From contig CAJQKK010000041.1 of assembly GCA_905478895.1 (NCBI GenBank), forward strand, positions 1-52,543: a stretch of 52,543 nucleotides of DNA, read 5' to 3'. The DNA comes from an uncultured Flavobacteriales bacterium. GTDB lineage: Bacteria > Bacteroidota > Bacteroidia > Flavobacteriales_D > Sanyastnellaceae. The notes beneath the pieces are model-generated. The model was given only the letters and a program-made list of their open reading frames with translations, made no database searches and was not told the DNA's origin. Below are positions 24,758-34,286 of this stretch, one piece after another. Both the position numbers and the translations under genes were made by a program. The stretch's first letter is position 1. Each line of letters starts with the position of its first letter.

Positions 24758-27646
24758 ATGAATGCACAAAACCTCCTATCAATGCGTCGATTTCTGGTGA
24801 CGCTCGGACTTCTTTTGTTTGCGATTGCAGGGCAAGCACAAACCCAAGTTTACGGAACAGTGTTGGACGCTGAGAATGGAGAACCGCTTATTGGCGCTTC
24901 GGTATACTTGGAAGAATACAGCATGGGTTCGGTTACCGATTTTGATGGTCGGTTTCGATTCACAACGAAACAGACCGGCGAGGCTCACGTGGTGGCAAGC
25001 ATGATCGGCTACGAGAATAGCCGAAACTACATTCAGTTGCCTGCCCGCCAAGGAGGAATGGCTGTGGGCTTGGCGGTGATCGACATGGGAGTGCTCCGAT
25101 TGGCGGCCTCCACGATAGGTTTGAATGAAGCGAATGTGATTGCCTCAGTAGCCACTAGTCGCGAGACGCCTGTGGCAGTGTCCACGTTGGACGCGCGCAC
25201 CATTCAGGAGCAGTTGGGAGACAAAGAATTGGTCGAGACGTTGAACATTACGCCAGGAGTTTATGCCACAAAAAGCGGGGGTGGCTATGGTGACAGCCGG
25301 ATCAATATTCGCGGATTTGACCAAACCAATGTGGCGGTTTTGATCAACGGAATTCCCGTGAACGATATGGAAAATGGTCGTGTGTACTGGTCAAATTGGG
25401 CGGGATTAGGTGACGCTGTCAATACCATGCAGGTACAACGAGGGCTCGGAGCTTCGAAGCTGGCCATCAACTCTGTGGGCGGCACGTTGAACATCATAAC
25501 GAAAGCCACAGACATGAAAAAGGGCGGCAGTCTTTTGCAAAGTGTCACCGATTATGGCCGCTACAAGACCATGTTGTCTTTGAGTTCGGGCATCATGAAA
25601 AATGGATGGGCGGTGAGCGCCGTTGGGAGCCGCACCATGGGCAATGCATATGTAGATGCCGCTTTCATCGATGCGTGGAGTTATTTCCTCACCGCCGCCA
25701 AAGACTTTGGAGCGCATCGCCTGGTTTTGACAGCCATTGGCGCTCCACAAACCCACGGACAACGTCGAGGTCAGTTGAGTGTGGATCGGTTCAATGACCT
25801 CAATGCACTGGGATACGAAGCACACCGTTGGAACGATGACTGGGGTTATTTGAACCGCGGCGGAGCCACGGAGGAAGTGCTGAATTCCCGTGTCAATGGC
25901 TACCACAAACCCCAGTTCGCCTTGAACCATTATTGGCAGTTGAGCGAACGATCGCACTTGGCGTCTAGTTATTACGTGAGTGTGGGGCAAGGATACGGTT
26001 CACGTTACGATGGAACGAGTTCGCCACGCCTCAGCGAAACGTACGAGGATGCCGATGGTATGACCCGGACGGTGAAGACGAATCTCAATTGGGATTACCT
26101 CTGGGACTCGAATGAGAACAACACGCAGCCGGTCACGTATGCGGCCAATCAGATTGGTTATGACGCGTCGGCCCAAGCTTGGTTGGACACGGTACACATG
26201 TTTGGCGACCCCATTGTCGTTGAAGGAGACACGGTGGTGGGTGGCCGAAGCCGAAGCGTAATTGAGAATGCGCACAACGAACATTTTTGGACGGGCGTAT
26301 TGTCCACGTTGCACCACGAAGTCAATGACCGCGTCAACCTCATGGTTGGCGTCGATGCGCGTTATTACAGCGGTAAGCACTTCACACGAGTCAATAATTT
26401 GCTCGGGGGAGACTTCTATTTGCAATCTTTCAGCAGTTCGGACGGATATGGCATCAATCCAGACTATGAGCTCATGGCGCAGCCGGGGGATAAAGTCGAT
26501 TATGATGACATAGGGTTGGTCCGATACGCGGGTGGGTTTGCACAAGCGGAATACAAAGATGATCGCTTTAGCTTGTTTGTTGCGGGCACCATGAGTTTGA
26601 CTGGATATCGGCGCATTGATCCCTACAAGTACTTCCGATACGCGGAGACGGGGGTTCAGGAAGTCACAGAACTGAATGAAACAACGGGCAACATTGAAAC
26701 CACGGAGCAATTTGTCTATGGCGAGAAATCACTCAAGGCAAGCAGCGTTGGTTACAACGCCAAGGCTGGAGGGAGTGTGCGCATAGGAGAGACGAGTCAC
26801 CTATACGTGAATGGTGGAGTGTACTCACGCGCTCCCTTCATTCGGTATGTCTTCACGAATTACTCCAATGTTTTGAGCAACGATCGTTTGACCAATGAGA
26901 AAGTGGCAGCATTCGAAGCGGGCTATCGCTTCCGCTGGCGTGGAATTTCATTGGATGTCAATGCCTATCACACCCAATGGCGGGACAAGAGCATCATGAG
27001 CAGCCCGCTTTTACGACCTGACGGTACGGAATACAGGGCGTTCATTACGGGCTTGGTGCAAACGCATGAGGGCATCGAGTTTGAGTTGAAAACGCGGCCC
27101 CTGCCAAAGTTGGAAATTGGAGGAATGGCGTCCTTTGGCGATTGGCGCTGGGACAACGATGTCAACGCCGAAATCACCGCGGAGGAAGGGGGAGAGGTTT
27201 TGGAAACGCTTTACATCTATTCCGCGGGCCTCAAAGTCAGTGATGCGCCGCAGTCTCAGGTCGGCCTTTTAATGAACTACTCACCGACGAAGGGCCTTCG
27301 GGTCGGCGCCAACTATGTCCACAATTGGAATTTGTATGCGCGTTTTGAGGTCGACGCTGACCGTACGAATCCAGACCGAGCAGGATTGCAACCCGTCATG
27401 CTTCCTGAATTTGGCTACCTCGACTTGCGCGCGAGTTATCGGTTCGAAACGGGTGGGTTGGGATGGATGGCCAGCCTGAATGTTCAAAATGCCTTGGACA
27501 ACATCTACATCAGTGACGGTTTTGAGACGTTCGTAACCAACCCACAGACCGGGGTAAAAGAGCAGGGAACCGTTGAAAACGGAAAGTTAGAGGGCTATTG
27601 GGCTTACGGCCGAACCTTATCTGCCACGCTCAAGATGATGTTCTGA
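24758..27646 (+). CDS. TonB-dependent outer-membrane receptor
   Basis: This 962-residue outer-membrane transporter imports an unidentified ligand using TonB energy. After the signal peptide (MRRFLVTLGLLLFAIAGQAQ) comes a carboxypeptidase-regulatory-like domain (VYGTVLDAENGEPLIGASVY, about 30-105), then the plug (LVETLNITPGVYATKSGG, INIRGFDQTNVAVLINGIPV) and a 22-strand-type beta-barrel ending in aromatic LKMMF. No SusD partner or regulator follows, so a polysaccharide-utilisation locus is not supported; the ligand could be a siderophore, vitamin or peptide. Start options are ATG 24758 or 24782; the latter would begin directly at the signal peptide. Its TGA abuts the TGA of metG on the other strand without any gap. 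Confidence 0.92.
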   Translation: MNAQNLLSMRRFLVTLGLLLFAIAGQAQTQVYGTVLDAENGEPLIGASVYLEEYSMGSVTDFDGRFRFTTKQTGEAHVVASMIGYENSRNYIQLPARQGGMAVGLAVIDMGVLRLAASTIGLNEANVIASVATSRETPVAVSTLDARTIQEQLGDKELVETLNITPGVYATKSGGGYGDSRINIRGFDQTNVAVLINGIPVNDMENGRVYWSNWAGLGDAVNTMQVQRGLGASKLAINSVGGTLNIITKATDMKKGGSLLQSVTDYGRYKTMLSLSSGIMKNGWAVSAVGSRTMGNAYVDAAFIDAWSYFLTAAKDFGAHRLVLTAIGAPQTHGQRRGQLSVDRFNDLNALGYEAHRWNDDWGYLNRGGATEEVLNSRVNGYHKPQFALNHYWQLSERSHLASSYYVSVGQGYGSRYDGTSSPRLSETYEDADGMTRTVKTNLNWDYLWDSNENNTQPVTYAANQIGYDASAQAWLDTVHMFGDPIVVEGDTVVGGRSRSVIENAHNEHFWTGVLSTLHHEVNDRVNLMVGVDARYYSGKHFTRVNNLLGGDFYLQSFSSSDGYGINPDYELMAQPGDKVDYDDIGLVRYAGGFAQAEYKDDRFSLFVAGTMSLTGYRRIDPYKYFRYAETGVQEVTELNETTGNIETTEQFVYGEKSLKASSVGYNAKAGGSVRIGETSHLYVNGGVYSRAPFIRYVFTNYSNVLSNDRLTNEKVAAFEAGYRFRWRGISLDVNAYHTQWRDKSIMSSPLLRPDGTEYRAFITGLVQTHEGIEFELKTRPLPKLEIGGMASFGDWRWDNDVNAEITAEEGGEVLETLYIYSAGLKVSDAPQSQVGLLMNYSPTKGLRVGANYVHNWNLYARFEVDADRTNPDRAGLQPVMLPEFGYLDLRASYRFETGGLGWMASLNVQNALDNIYISDGFETFVTNPQTGVKEQGTVENGKLEGYWAYGRTLSATLKMMF

Positions 27647-29740
27647 TCACCGGATGGTGTCACCTGCAGCGGTGCCCTCCTCAGGGGTCACGAAGCGCAA
27701 TGAACCATCGGCTGATTCCGCCATTAACACCATTCCTTGGCTTTCTACGCCACGGATTTTGCGCGGTGCCAGGTTGGCCAATAACGTGACCCGGCGACCG
27801 ACGACATCCTCTGGCTCGAAATGCTCTGCGATTCCGCTCAATACCGTCCGCTCATCCAATCCCGTACGGATGGTCAATTGCAGCAATTTGTCGGCTTTCG
27901 GGACCCGCTCGCATGCAATTACTTCGCCGACCCGGAGGTCCATTTTTTGGAAATCATCAAAAGTCATCATGGGCTTAAGGGGTTCGCAAGTCGAAGCAGG
28001 TGCTGCGCTTGCTTGTGCAGATTTTAATTTTTCAACTTGAGCGTCCACGGTGGATTGTTCCACTTTTTCGAACAGGATGGGCAAATCACCCAATCGCTCA
28101 CCCGGCTGCATCATGGTGCCGCTGGCTTGCTCCCATTGGGCGTTCGAAATCCCAAATGCAGCTTGCATTTTTTGCGCGGTTTGTGGAATGAAGGGCTCCA
28201 ACAATACCGAGCAATTTGCCGCAACTTGGATGCAGGTGTTGAGGATGACTGCCGTGCGTGCCTCATCTGTTTTCTTGATCTTCCACGGCTCTTGCTCTGT
28301 CATGTATTTATTGCCCAAACGTGCTACACCCATGGCGGCTTGCAAGGCATCGCGGAAACGGTTGCGCCGAATCAATTCAGCGACTTCGCCTGGAGCGGAT
28401 TCCAACGCTTGAACGATAGCGTCCTCGTCGGTAGTCCATTTCGTGCGGTCTATTTCAGGCACTGCAGAATCGTAATACTTCCGGGTCAAGACGATGACGC
28501 GATTGATGAAGTTTCCGAGTACATCGGCTAGCTCATTGTTCACCCGTTCGCGGTAATCGGACCACGTGAATTCGCTGTCCTTCTGCTCGGGCATGATGCT
28601 CGCAAGAACATACCGCAATTCGTCGCTTTTGCCAGGAAATTCTTCGAGGTAATCTTTCACCCAAACCGCCCAATTGCGGGATGTTGAAATTTTATCCCCT
28701 TCCAAATTCATGAATGCATTGGCCGGCACATTGGTCGGAAGGTTGAATGCCCCGTGTTCTTTCAATAGAATGGGGAAGATCAAACAGTGAAAAACGATGT
28801 TGTCCTTTCCGATGAAGTGAATCAATTCGGCATCGTCAGACTGCCACCAATCTTGCCAATTTTGTCCAGTATTGGCCGCCCACTCCATCGTGGAAGTGAT
28901 GTATCCTATTGGGGCATCAAGCCAAACGTAGAGCACTTTTCCATCGGCACCTTCGACGGGCACGGGTACGCCCCAGTCCAGGTCACGGGTCATGGCTCTG
29001 CTCTGCAGTCCTCCATCGATCCAGCTCCGGCATTGGCCAGTGACGTGTGATTTCCAGCTGCGCGCATCGTGGTGCGCTGCACCATTGAATTTTCCGTTGT
29101 CGATGTAATCTCGGAGCCAATCTTCGTGCCGTCCCATGGGCAAGTACCAAAGGGTGGTATCCTTCAAAATTGGTGTTGCGCCGCTTAAAGTTGAGGTGGG
29201 CTCGATCAAGTCCGTTGGCGATAAGGCGGAACCGCATTTTTCGCACTGGTCGCCATAGGCACCGGGCGATTCGCATTTGGGGCACGTGCCTGTGATGTAG
29301 CGATCGGCCAAAAATTGCGATGCTTCGGGGTCGAAAAACTGTGCGTCAGTTTTCACTTCAAAGCTTCCGGACTCCAGCAATTTCAAGAAAAAATCCTGAG
29401 CAACTTGATGGTGTTTTTCGCTCGAAGTGCGTGAATAATGGTCAAAAGCCATGCCGATGCCTGCAAATGCTTCTTGCATTTCGGTGTGGTACCGGTCGAC
29501 AATTTCGCGGGGCGTGACACCGTCCTTCTTGGCCCGCAGCGTGATGGCGGCCCCATGCTCGTCGCTTCCGCAGACCCACAAAACTTCAGAACCTGCCATG
29601 CGTTCGAAGCGCGCTCGAATGTCACCGGGCAGGTATGCGCCGGCAATGTGTCCAATGTGGATGGGGCCATTGGCGTATGGCAAGGCCGAGGTCATCATCA
29701 ATCGGCGGGGGTGGCGAAATGGGCGAGGCGTTGGAGTCAT
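27647..29740 (-). CDS. metG: Methionyl-tRNA synthetase
   Basis: This 697-residue enzyme charges tRNA-Met. The class I core shows ALPYANGPIHIGHIAG (HIGH motif), a zinc knuckle with CPKC and CEKC about residues 145-162, and a KMSKS variant reading KISTS in EGDKISTSRNWAVW. The C-terminal 110 residues (FQKMDLRVGEVIACERVPKA onward) are the OB-fold tRNA-binding/dimerisation domain. Length is normal for the long form. ATG 29740 is chosen; an ATG at 29698 would also keep the catalytic core. It diverges from the LD-carboxypeptidase gene across 80 bases and ends directly against the receptor gene. Confidence 0.97.
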   Translation of the reverse strand: MTPTPRPFRHPRRLMMTSALPYANGPIHIGHIAGAYLPGDIRARFERMAGSEVLWVCGSDEHGAAITLRAKKDGVTPREIVDRYHTEMQEAFAGIGMAFDHYSRTSSEKHHQVAQDFFLKLLESGSFEVKTDAQFFDPEASQFLADRYITGTCPKCESPGAYGDQCEKCGSALSPTDLIEPTSTLSGATPILKDTTLWYLPMGRHEDWLRDYIDNGKFNGAAHHDARSWKSHVTGQCRSWIDGGLQSRAMTRDLDWGVPVPVEGADGKVLYVWLDAPIGYITSTMEWAANTGQNWQDWWQSDDAELIHFIGKDNIVFHCLIFPILLKEHGAFNLPTNVPANAFMNLEGDKISTSRNWAVWVKDYLEEFPGKSDELRYVLASIMPEQKDSEFTWSDYRERVNNELADVLGNFINRVIVLTRKYYDSAVPEIDRTKWTTDEDAIVQALESAPGEVAELIRRNRFRDALQAAMGVARLGNKYMTEQEPWKIKKTDEARTAVILNTCIQVAANCSVLLEPFIPQTAQKMQAAFGISNAQWEQASGTMMQPGERLGDLPILFEKVEQSTVDAQVEKLKSAQASAAPASTCEPLKPMMTFDDFQKMDLRVGEVIACERVPKADKLLQLTIRTGLDERTVLSGIAEHFEPEDVVGRRVTLLANLAPRKIRGVESQGMVLMAESADGSLRFVTPEEGTAAGDTIR

Positions 29741-29820
29741 CAAAGGGGCGAAAAGAAGTGCGAATTTCGGGCTTTTTCGCTATCCATTGCCATCTTGCCG
29801 CATCCCATTGCTCGGAAGAC

Positions 29821-30717
29821 ATGAACACACCTGACTATTTGACCAAAATGCCTGAGCCTTTGCAGCCCGGAGATCATGTGATGCTTGCCGCTCCTGCCCG
29901 CCATGTGACCAAGGTACAAGTGGACGCGGCAACCGAGGCCATCGAAGCGGGGGGATTCACTGCCGTGATGCCTGAGGGGTTGCTCGCTCAGCAGGGGCAG
30001 TTTGGAGGATCCGATGCACACCGCGCGAGGGTGATGAATCAAGGATTTGAGTCGCTAAAAATCAAAGCGATATGGGTGATGCGCGGGGGTTACGGATGTG
30101 CACGGATTTTGCCACTTTTGAACCAGCAGGCATTTTCGGACGCGCCCACTTGGATGGTCGGGTTCAGTGATGCAACTGCCCTGCATGCGTGGGCAAATCG
30201 CCTTGGTGTGATGACGCTCCATGCGCCGGTTGCCAATACATTTTCGTCATGCGCCGATAGGGAGAAGCAGGCGTTTTGGAGAAGTTTGACAGCTCCCTAT
30301 GCAGGGGGGGAAGAGTCATTGGTTGTTGGAGGTAATTTGAGTGTCTTGTACAGTTTAATGGGCACGCCTTATTTCCCCAATTTGAAAGGGAATTGGCTGT
30401 TGATTGAAGACGTGGATGAATACCTCTATCACGTGGATCGCATGATGCTCGCCTTTCGCTTGGCGGGCATTTTGGATGAGGTCAAAGGGGTTTTGGTGGG
30501 GTCTTTCACGCAGCTTCATGACAACACCATCGCATCCGGTCAATCCACCAATAATCCCTTTGGTCAAACGTTGGGAGAAATCATCGTTTCACATGTCCCT
30601 TCGAACAAACCCATTCACTGGGATTTGCCCATTGGCCACGGAACAAAAAACGTTCCTGTCGTGTTGGGTGCAAGTTGGGAAAGCCAAATGCACCACTTCG
30701 CTCTGGAAATCGCCTAA
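29821..30717 (+). CDS. LD-carboxypeptidase family protein (S66)
   Basis: This 298-residue protein resembles LdcA, which removes the terminal D-Ala from tetrapeptides during peptidoglycan recycling in the cytoplasm. Seen motifs: [16 protein letters not shown] at the N-terminus, [17 protein letters not shown] (S66 family glycine-rich segment), [14 protein letters not shown] with the presumed nucleophile Ser in GFSDAT, and [16 protein letters not shown] with the conserved Glu. The final His lies in LPIGHG. No signal peptide is seen, consistent with a cytoplasmic enzyme. kbl follows 32 bases downstream on the same strand. Confidence 0.9.
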   Translation: MNTPDYLTKMPEPLQPGDHVMLAAPARHVTKVQVDAATEAIEAGGFTAVMPEGLLAQQGQFGGSDAHRARVMNQGFESLKIKAIWVMRGGYGCARILPLLNQQAFSDAPTWMVGFSDATALHAWANRLGVMTLHAPVANTFSSCADREKQAFWRSLTAPYAGGEESLVVGGNLSVLYSLMGTPYFPNLKGNWLLIEDVDEYLYHVDRMMLAFRLAGILDEVKGVLVGSFTQLHDNTIASGQSTNNPFGQTLGEIIVSHVPSNKPIHWDLPIGHGTKNVPVVLGASWESQMHHFALEIA

Positions 30718-30749
30718 TTTCGCGACGTAAAACCAAAACTCTTGCCTCT

Positions 30750-31955
30750 ATGTACGGATCTATGAAACAGCACCTTCGCGACGAATTGTCGCAGATTGAA
30801 GCGGCCGGTTTGTTCAAGAAAGAGCGGGTCATTGCCGGAGCGCAAGACGTGGAAATCACCTTGGATGACGGTTCCAAGGTCCTGAATTTCTGCGCGAACA
30901 ATTACCTGGGCTTGAGCAACCACCCACAGGTGAACGAAGCAGCGAAAAACGCCATTGACAGCCATGGGTTTGGGATGTCAAGCGTTCGATTCATCTGCGG
31001 AACACAGGACATTCACAAGCGGCTGGAACAGCGCATCGCTGAATTTCACGAGACCGAAGACACCATCCTTTATGCGGCAGCATTTGACGCCAACGGGGGT
31101 GTTTTTGAGCCGTTGTTGGGCCCCGAAGATGCGATCATTTCCGACGCATTGAATCATGCCTCCATCATCGATGGCGTGCGCCTCTGCAAAGCAGCGCGTT
31201 ATCGGTATGCCAACAATGATATGGAAGATTTGGAGGTGCAATTGAAGAAGGCTGTTGAGGCCAAGCACCGCTTCAAAATCATTGTAACGGATGGGGTCTT
31301 TTCGATGGACGGCTATGTGGCTCAGATTGGCAAAATTTGCGATCTCGCTGAGCGCTATGATGCCTTGGTGATGGTGGATGAATGCCACGCCACAGGATTC
31401 ATTGGGAAGACAGGAAGAGGTAGTGTCGAATTGGGGAATGCGCTGGGCCGAGTGGACATCATCACGGGAACACTCGGCAAGGCCATGGGTGGAGCGATGG
31501 GCGGCTTCACAACGGGCCGGAAGGAAATCATTGAAATGCTGCGCCAGAAGTCGCGTCCATACCTCTTTAGCAACAGCCTAGCACCGAGCATCGTCGGTGC
31601 TTCCTTGGAGGTGTTCAATATGCTGAGTGAATCCACTGAATTGCGGGATCGCTTGGAAGAAAACACCCGTTATTTCAAAGCTGGGATGCGCCGTGTTGGT
31701 CTGCCGATCAAGGATGGGGAATCGGCCATTGTTCCGGTGATGTTGGGTGACGCGAAGCTCTCACAAGAAATGGCGAATCGTCTTTTGGAGGAAGGAATTT
31801 ATGTCATCGGATTTTTCTACCCTGTTGTTCCAAAGGAGCAAGCGCGCATCCGCGTTCAGTTATCTGCGGCGCATACCCGAGACCAACTGGATCACGCCAT
31901 TGCTTCGTTTGAGAAAGTGGGCCGTGACTTAGGTGTTCTCGAGGCGGCGGTTTGA
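30750..31955 (+). CDS. kbl: 2-amino-3-ketobutyrate CoA ligase (glycine C-acetyltransferase)
   Basis: This PLP enzyme cleaves 2-amino-3-ketobutyrate with CoA to glycine and acetyl-CoA in threonine breakdown. The 401-residue protein aligns by eye with E. coli Kbl almost throughout: [46 protein letters not shown] and [16 protein letters not shown]. The PLP lysine is Lys244 in [11 protein letters not shown]. This close match argues against the related KBL-fold enzymes BioF and serine palmitoyltransferase. ATG 30750 begins the homologous region. No threonine dehydrogenase gene is adjacent. The next gene starts inside its stop codon (TGATG). Confidence 0.95.
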   Translation: MYGSMKQHLRDELSQIEAAGLFKKERVIAGAQDVEITLDDGSKVLNFCANNYLGLSNHPQVNEAAKNAIDSHGFGMSSVRFICGTQDIHKRLEQRIAEFHETEDTILYAAAFDANGGVFEPLLGPEDAIISDALNHASIIDGVRLCKAARYRYANNDMEDLEVQLKKAVEAKHRFKIIVTDGVFSMDGYVAQIGKICDLAERYDALVMVDECHATGFIGKTGRGSVELGNALGRVDIITGTLGKAMGGAMGGFTTGRKEIIEMLRQKSRPYLFSNSLAPSIVGASLEVFNMLSESTELRDRLEENTRYFKAGMRRVGLPIKDGESAIVPVMLGDAKLSQEMANRLLEEGIYVIGFFYPVVPKEQARIRVQLSAAHTRDQLDHAIASFEKVGRDLGVLEAAV

Positions 31956-33016
31956 TGGCGCAACGTTTTCCTAAAAAGGTCTTGATTGTTGGTGACGGTT
32001 TGGCCGGCACCTTGATGGCTTGGGAGTGCGTGAAAAGAGGGCTGATTTTTGAGCAATGGTCCAATGGTTCTCCAGCGGCTTCGGACGTTGCGGCGGGGAT
32101 GTTCAACCCCGTTTCCTTCCGAAGGATTTTACCGCAGTGGGATGCTGCCAATCATGCAGCGCGTGCGCGAATTGCTTTCCAAGGCATTGAAAAGTCACTG
32201 GGAATCACGTTGTGGCATGAGGTGCCAATTATTCGTGTTTTCCCAGATGCTCAATATGCGAGTCTCTGGGCAGAAAGAGCATCGGGTACCCACGAAGTGT
32301 CACCGTTCATTGAAACGCTCAGCCGTGGTGATTTGCACCCCTCCATCCACGCGCCGCATGGGGCCGGTTTGGTCCGAGAATCGGGCTGGGTTGATGTGCA
32401 ATTGTTGACCGAAAAAAGCCGGAAGCATTGGCAGCGGCAAGGGCAATGGAAAGCAGAAGCGTGGTGCATGGAGGACGGCTGTCCGTCTGAATTTGATGCT
32501 GTCATGGATTGCCGGGGCGTCGGTGCTGTGGATGATTTGGCCAAATTCGGTCTGGAATTGCGGCCAAACCACGGAGAGGTAATCACGGTTCAAACCGAGT
32601 TGGAATGGGGGCAACAGATAGTGAACAATGTGACTTGGGCTTTGCCGCTCGGTTCGGGGACTTACCGCATCGGTTCAACATACCGCTGGGACATGGACGA
32701 GCCAACGGTCCTCGCTGCATCGTTGGACCACCTGATTGATCAGGCGAATTTGGCTCGAACGGGTCCTGCTTTGGTTGCGACTGAAGCCACAAGCCATCGA
32801 GCAGGCCTTCGGCCATCATGTTTTGATCGTCGACCCATTTTGGGTCAAGTCTCCGTCCAATCGCCATGGTATTTCGCGTGCACAGGCTGGGGCACCCGTG
32901 GAGTCACCATCGGCCCAACCATGGTGGATTGGACGTTGGATGTTGCGCTCGGCCTCATCACCGACGTCCCCGATGAGGTTCATCCCAAAAGATTTAGTAC
33001 TTTCACAAAAAATTGA
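31955..33016 (+). CDS. FAD-dependent amino-acid-oxidase-type oxidoreductase (DAO family)
   Basis: This 353-residue flavoprotein has an N-terminal dinucleotide-binding motif (VLIVGDGLAGTLMAWECVKRG) and a C-terminal FAD-contact segment (FACTGWGTRGVTIGPTMVDW) typical of the D-amino-acid oxidase/glycine oxidase/MnmC-C fold. The substrate is not evident; glycine, sarcosine or another amine are possible from the family. Its ATG overlaps the kbl stop codon as TGATG, which indicates translational coupling. That neighbour makes a glycine-related substrate tempting, but this is inference only. Confidence 0.82.
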   Translation: MAQRFPKKVLIVGDGLAGTLMAWECVKRGLIFEQWSNGSPAASDVAAGMFNPVSFRRILPQWDAANHAARARIAFQGIEKSLGITLWHEVPIIRVFPDAQYASLWAERASGTHEVSPFIETLSRGDLHPSIHAPHGAGLVRESGWVDVQLLTEKSRKHWQRQGQWKAEAWCMEDGCPSEFDAVMDCRGVGAVDDLAKFGLELRPNHGEVITVQTELEWGQQIVNNVTWALPLGSGTYRIGSTYRWDMDEPTVLAASLDHLIDQANLARTGPALVATEATSHRAGLRPSCFDRRPILGQVSVQSPWYFACTGWGTRGVTIGPTMVDWTLDVALGLITDVPDEVHPKRFSTFTKN

Positions 33017-33031
33017 AAGTTAATTTTACGC

Positions 33032-33553
33032 GTGATTTTTCAAGAGGTAACCATCGCTGAGCAATCCTTCATGGAGCATTGGCTGGAAATCGGCAAGCAT
33101 TGGGGCGTCCCCAAAGCCATGTTGGCCGTGCATGCCTGGTTGCTATTAAAGCCTCAGCCGCAGTCGACGGATGATGTGATGTACCACCTGAACATAAGCC
33201 GAGGCAATGCACATAACATGTTGCTGGAGCTTGTGGAATGGGAGCTGGTTCATCCCCTCAAAACGCTCGGAAAACGCCAGGTGCTTTTCGTTGCTGAGAA
33301 AGAAGATTGGGCCATGATGACGGCGATACTTCGGGTAAAAAAGAAGCGCGAATTGGACCCTTTTTTGACGTTGGACGATTGGCGGCAGGTCCATTCGGAC
33401 GAGTTATCGTCGGGAGAACACGATGGCTTGGATGCACGGCTGAAGAGTTGGATGGTAACGGCGCAGAAACTGGATCGACTGGCTCATTTGGCGTCCCGGG
33501 AGGACGAATCGTGGTGGAAGAGGTGGATGTTTTCGGCACTGCGAACAAAATGA
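33032..33553 (+). CDS. GbsR/MarR-type transcriptional regulator
   Basis: This 173-residue DNA-binding protein has a winged helix-turn-helix at about 20-85: WGVPKAMLAVHAWLLLKPQP, then TDDVMYHLNISRGNAHNMLLELVEW as the recognition region and a wing at LKTLGKRQVLFV. The pattern is that of the GbsR subfamily, of which the Bacillus member responds to choline. The C-terminal part is helical. The start is a GTG at 33032; an ATG at 33071 would still include the HTH. It lies 15 bases after the FAD oxidoreductase and 19 bases before the YfiR-like gene, so it could regulate either set. Confidence 0.8.
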   Translation: MIFQEVTIAEQSFMEHWLEIGKHWGVPKAMLAVHAWLLLKPQPQSTDDVMYHLNISRGNAHNMLLELVEWELVHPLKTLGKRQVLFVAEKEDWAMMTAILRVKKKRELDPFLTLDDWRQVHSDELSSGEHDGLDARLKSWMVTAQKLDRLAHLASREDESWWKRWMFSALRTK

Positions 33554-33572
33554 AAATCCATGGGAAGGCCGA

Positions 33573-34286
33573 ATGAATCGCTTAACTTCGAAACAAATTC
33601 AATCCATGCACGCTGTGTCCGATGAGCTTTCTGCCCGCCAAGCATCCCCGTCTTTTTCGACGCGGGAGCGCAAGGTTATGGTGCGTGGGAAGGAACGTTT
33701 CGGCTCATCGACTTGGAAGTCGAGCCGGGTGGCTCGGGGTTTCATCGCCGCATTGATCTGCTGCATCTGCGGGATTGATGTCCCCACTCTTGAAGCGCAA
33801 AGTCAGTTCACGCAGACAAGCACGCTCGATGAGTCGGACACTCGTTCCATCACCAAGGCCAATTTTCTCTTTCACTTTGCCGCATCCAATGAGTGGCCTT
33901 CGGAATTCATGGAAGGCCCTTTTCGGCTGGCAATCATTGGAAACCCTTCGCTGCACGCTATTCTTTCCGACAAGTATGCGATGAAATCCATAGGTCTCCA
34001 GTCGTTGGAAATATTGGGCTTTGAAGATGTGGCATCTTTGGAATCCGCTCCTTTCGTACATGTAATTTATTGCGAAGAATCGGGCGCCAAATTGCAGCGA
34101 ATTGCCGATGCTATTTCGAATGCCCCGGTGCTCTTAATTTCAGATGCTTCGGACGGATTGCAAAATGGAGCACTCATCAACTTTGTTTCGGTCAACAACC
34201 GCATTCGCTATGAAATCAATTCTGAGGAAGCTGCGAAACGCGACCTTCTCATTGGAAATCGAATTTTGTCTTGGGCTGTAAAATGA
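33573..34286 (+). CDS. YfiR-like (DUF4154) periplasmic protein
   Basis: This 237-residue exported protein has the DUF4154/YfiR domain at about 90-235: ITKANFLFHFAASNEWPSEF, FRLAIIGNPSLHAIL, APVLLISDASDGLQNGALIN and NRIRYEINSEEAAKRDLLIG all follow the family pattern. In Pseudomonas, YfiR holds the cyclase YfiN inactive from the periplasm. Here the mature part has only one Cys (in VIYCEES), so the disulfides of Pseudomonas YfiR are absent. A hydrophobic stretch ARGFIAALICCICGIDV near residue 55 serves as the signal sequence, unusually far from the first Met; ATG 33678 is an alternative start. The stop codon overlaps the next start (ATGA). Confidence 0.82.
   Translation: MNRLTSKQIQSMHAVSDELSARQASPSFSTRERKVMVRGKERFGSSTWKSSRVARGFIAALICCICGIDVPTLEAQSQFTQTSTLDESDTRSITKANFLFHFAASNEWPSEFMEGPFRLAIIGNPSLHAILSDKYAMKSIGLQSLEILGFEDVASLESAPFVHVIYCEESGAKLQRIADAISNAPVLLISDASDGLQNGALINFVSVNNRIRYEINSEEAAKRDLLIGNRILSWAVK

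Noticed and set aside
26000-26710. 236-codon open frame on the minus strand
   Set aside because: It is antisense to the beta-barrel of the TonB-dependent receptor and shows no motif or signal peptide.
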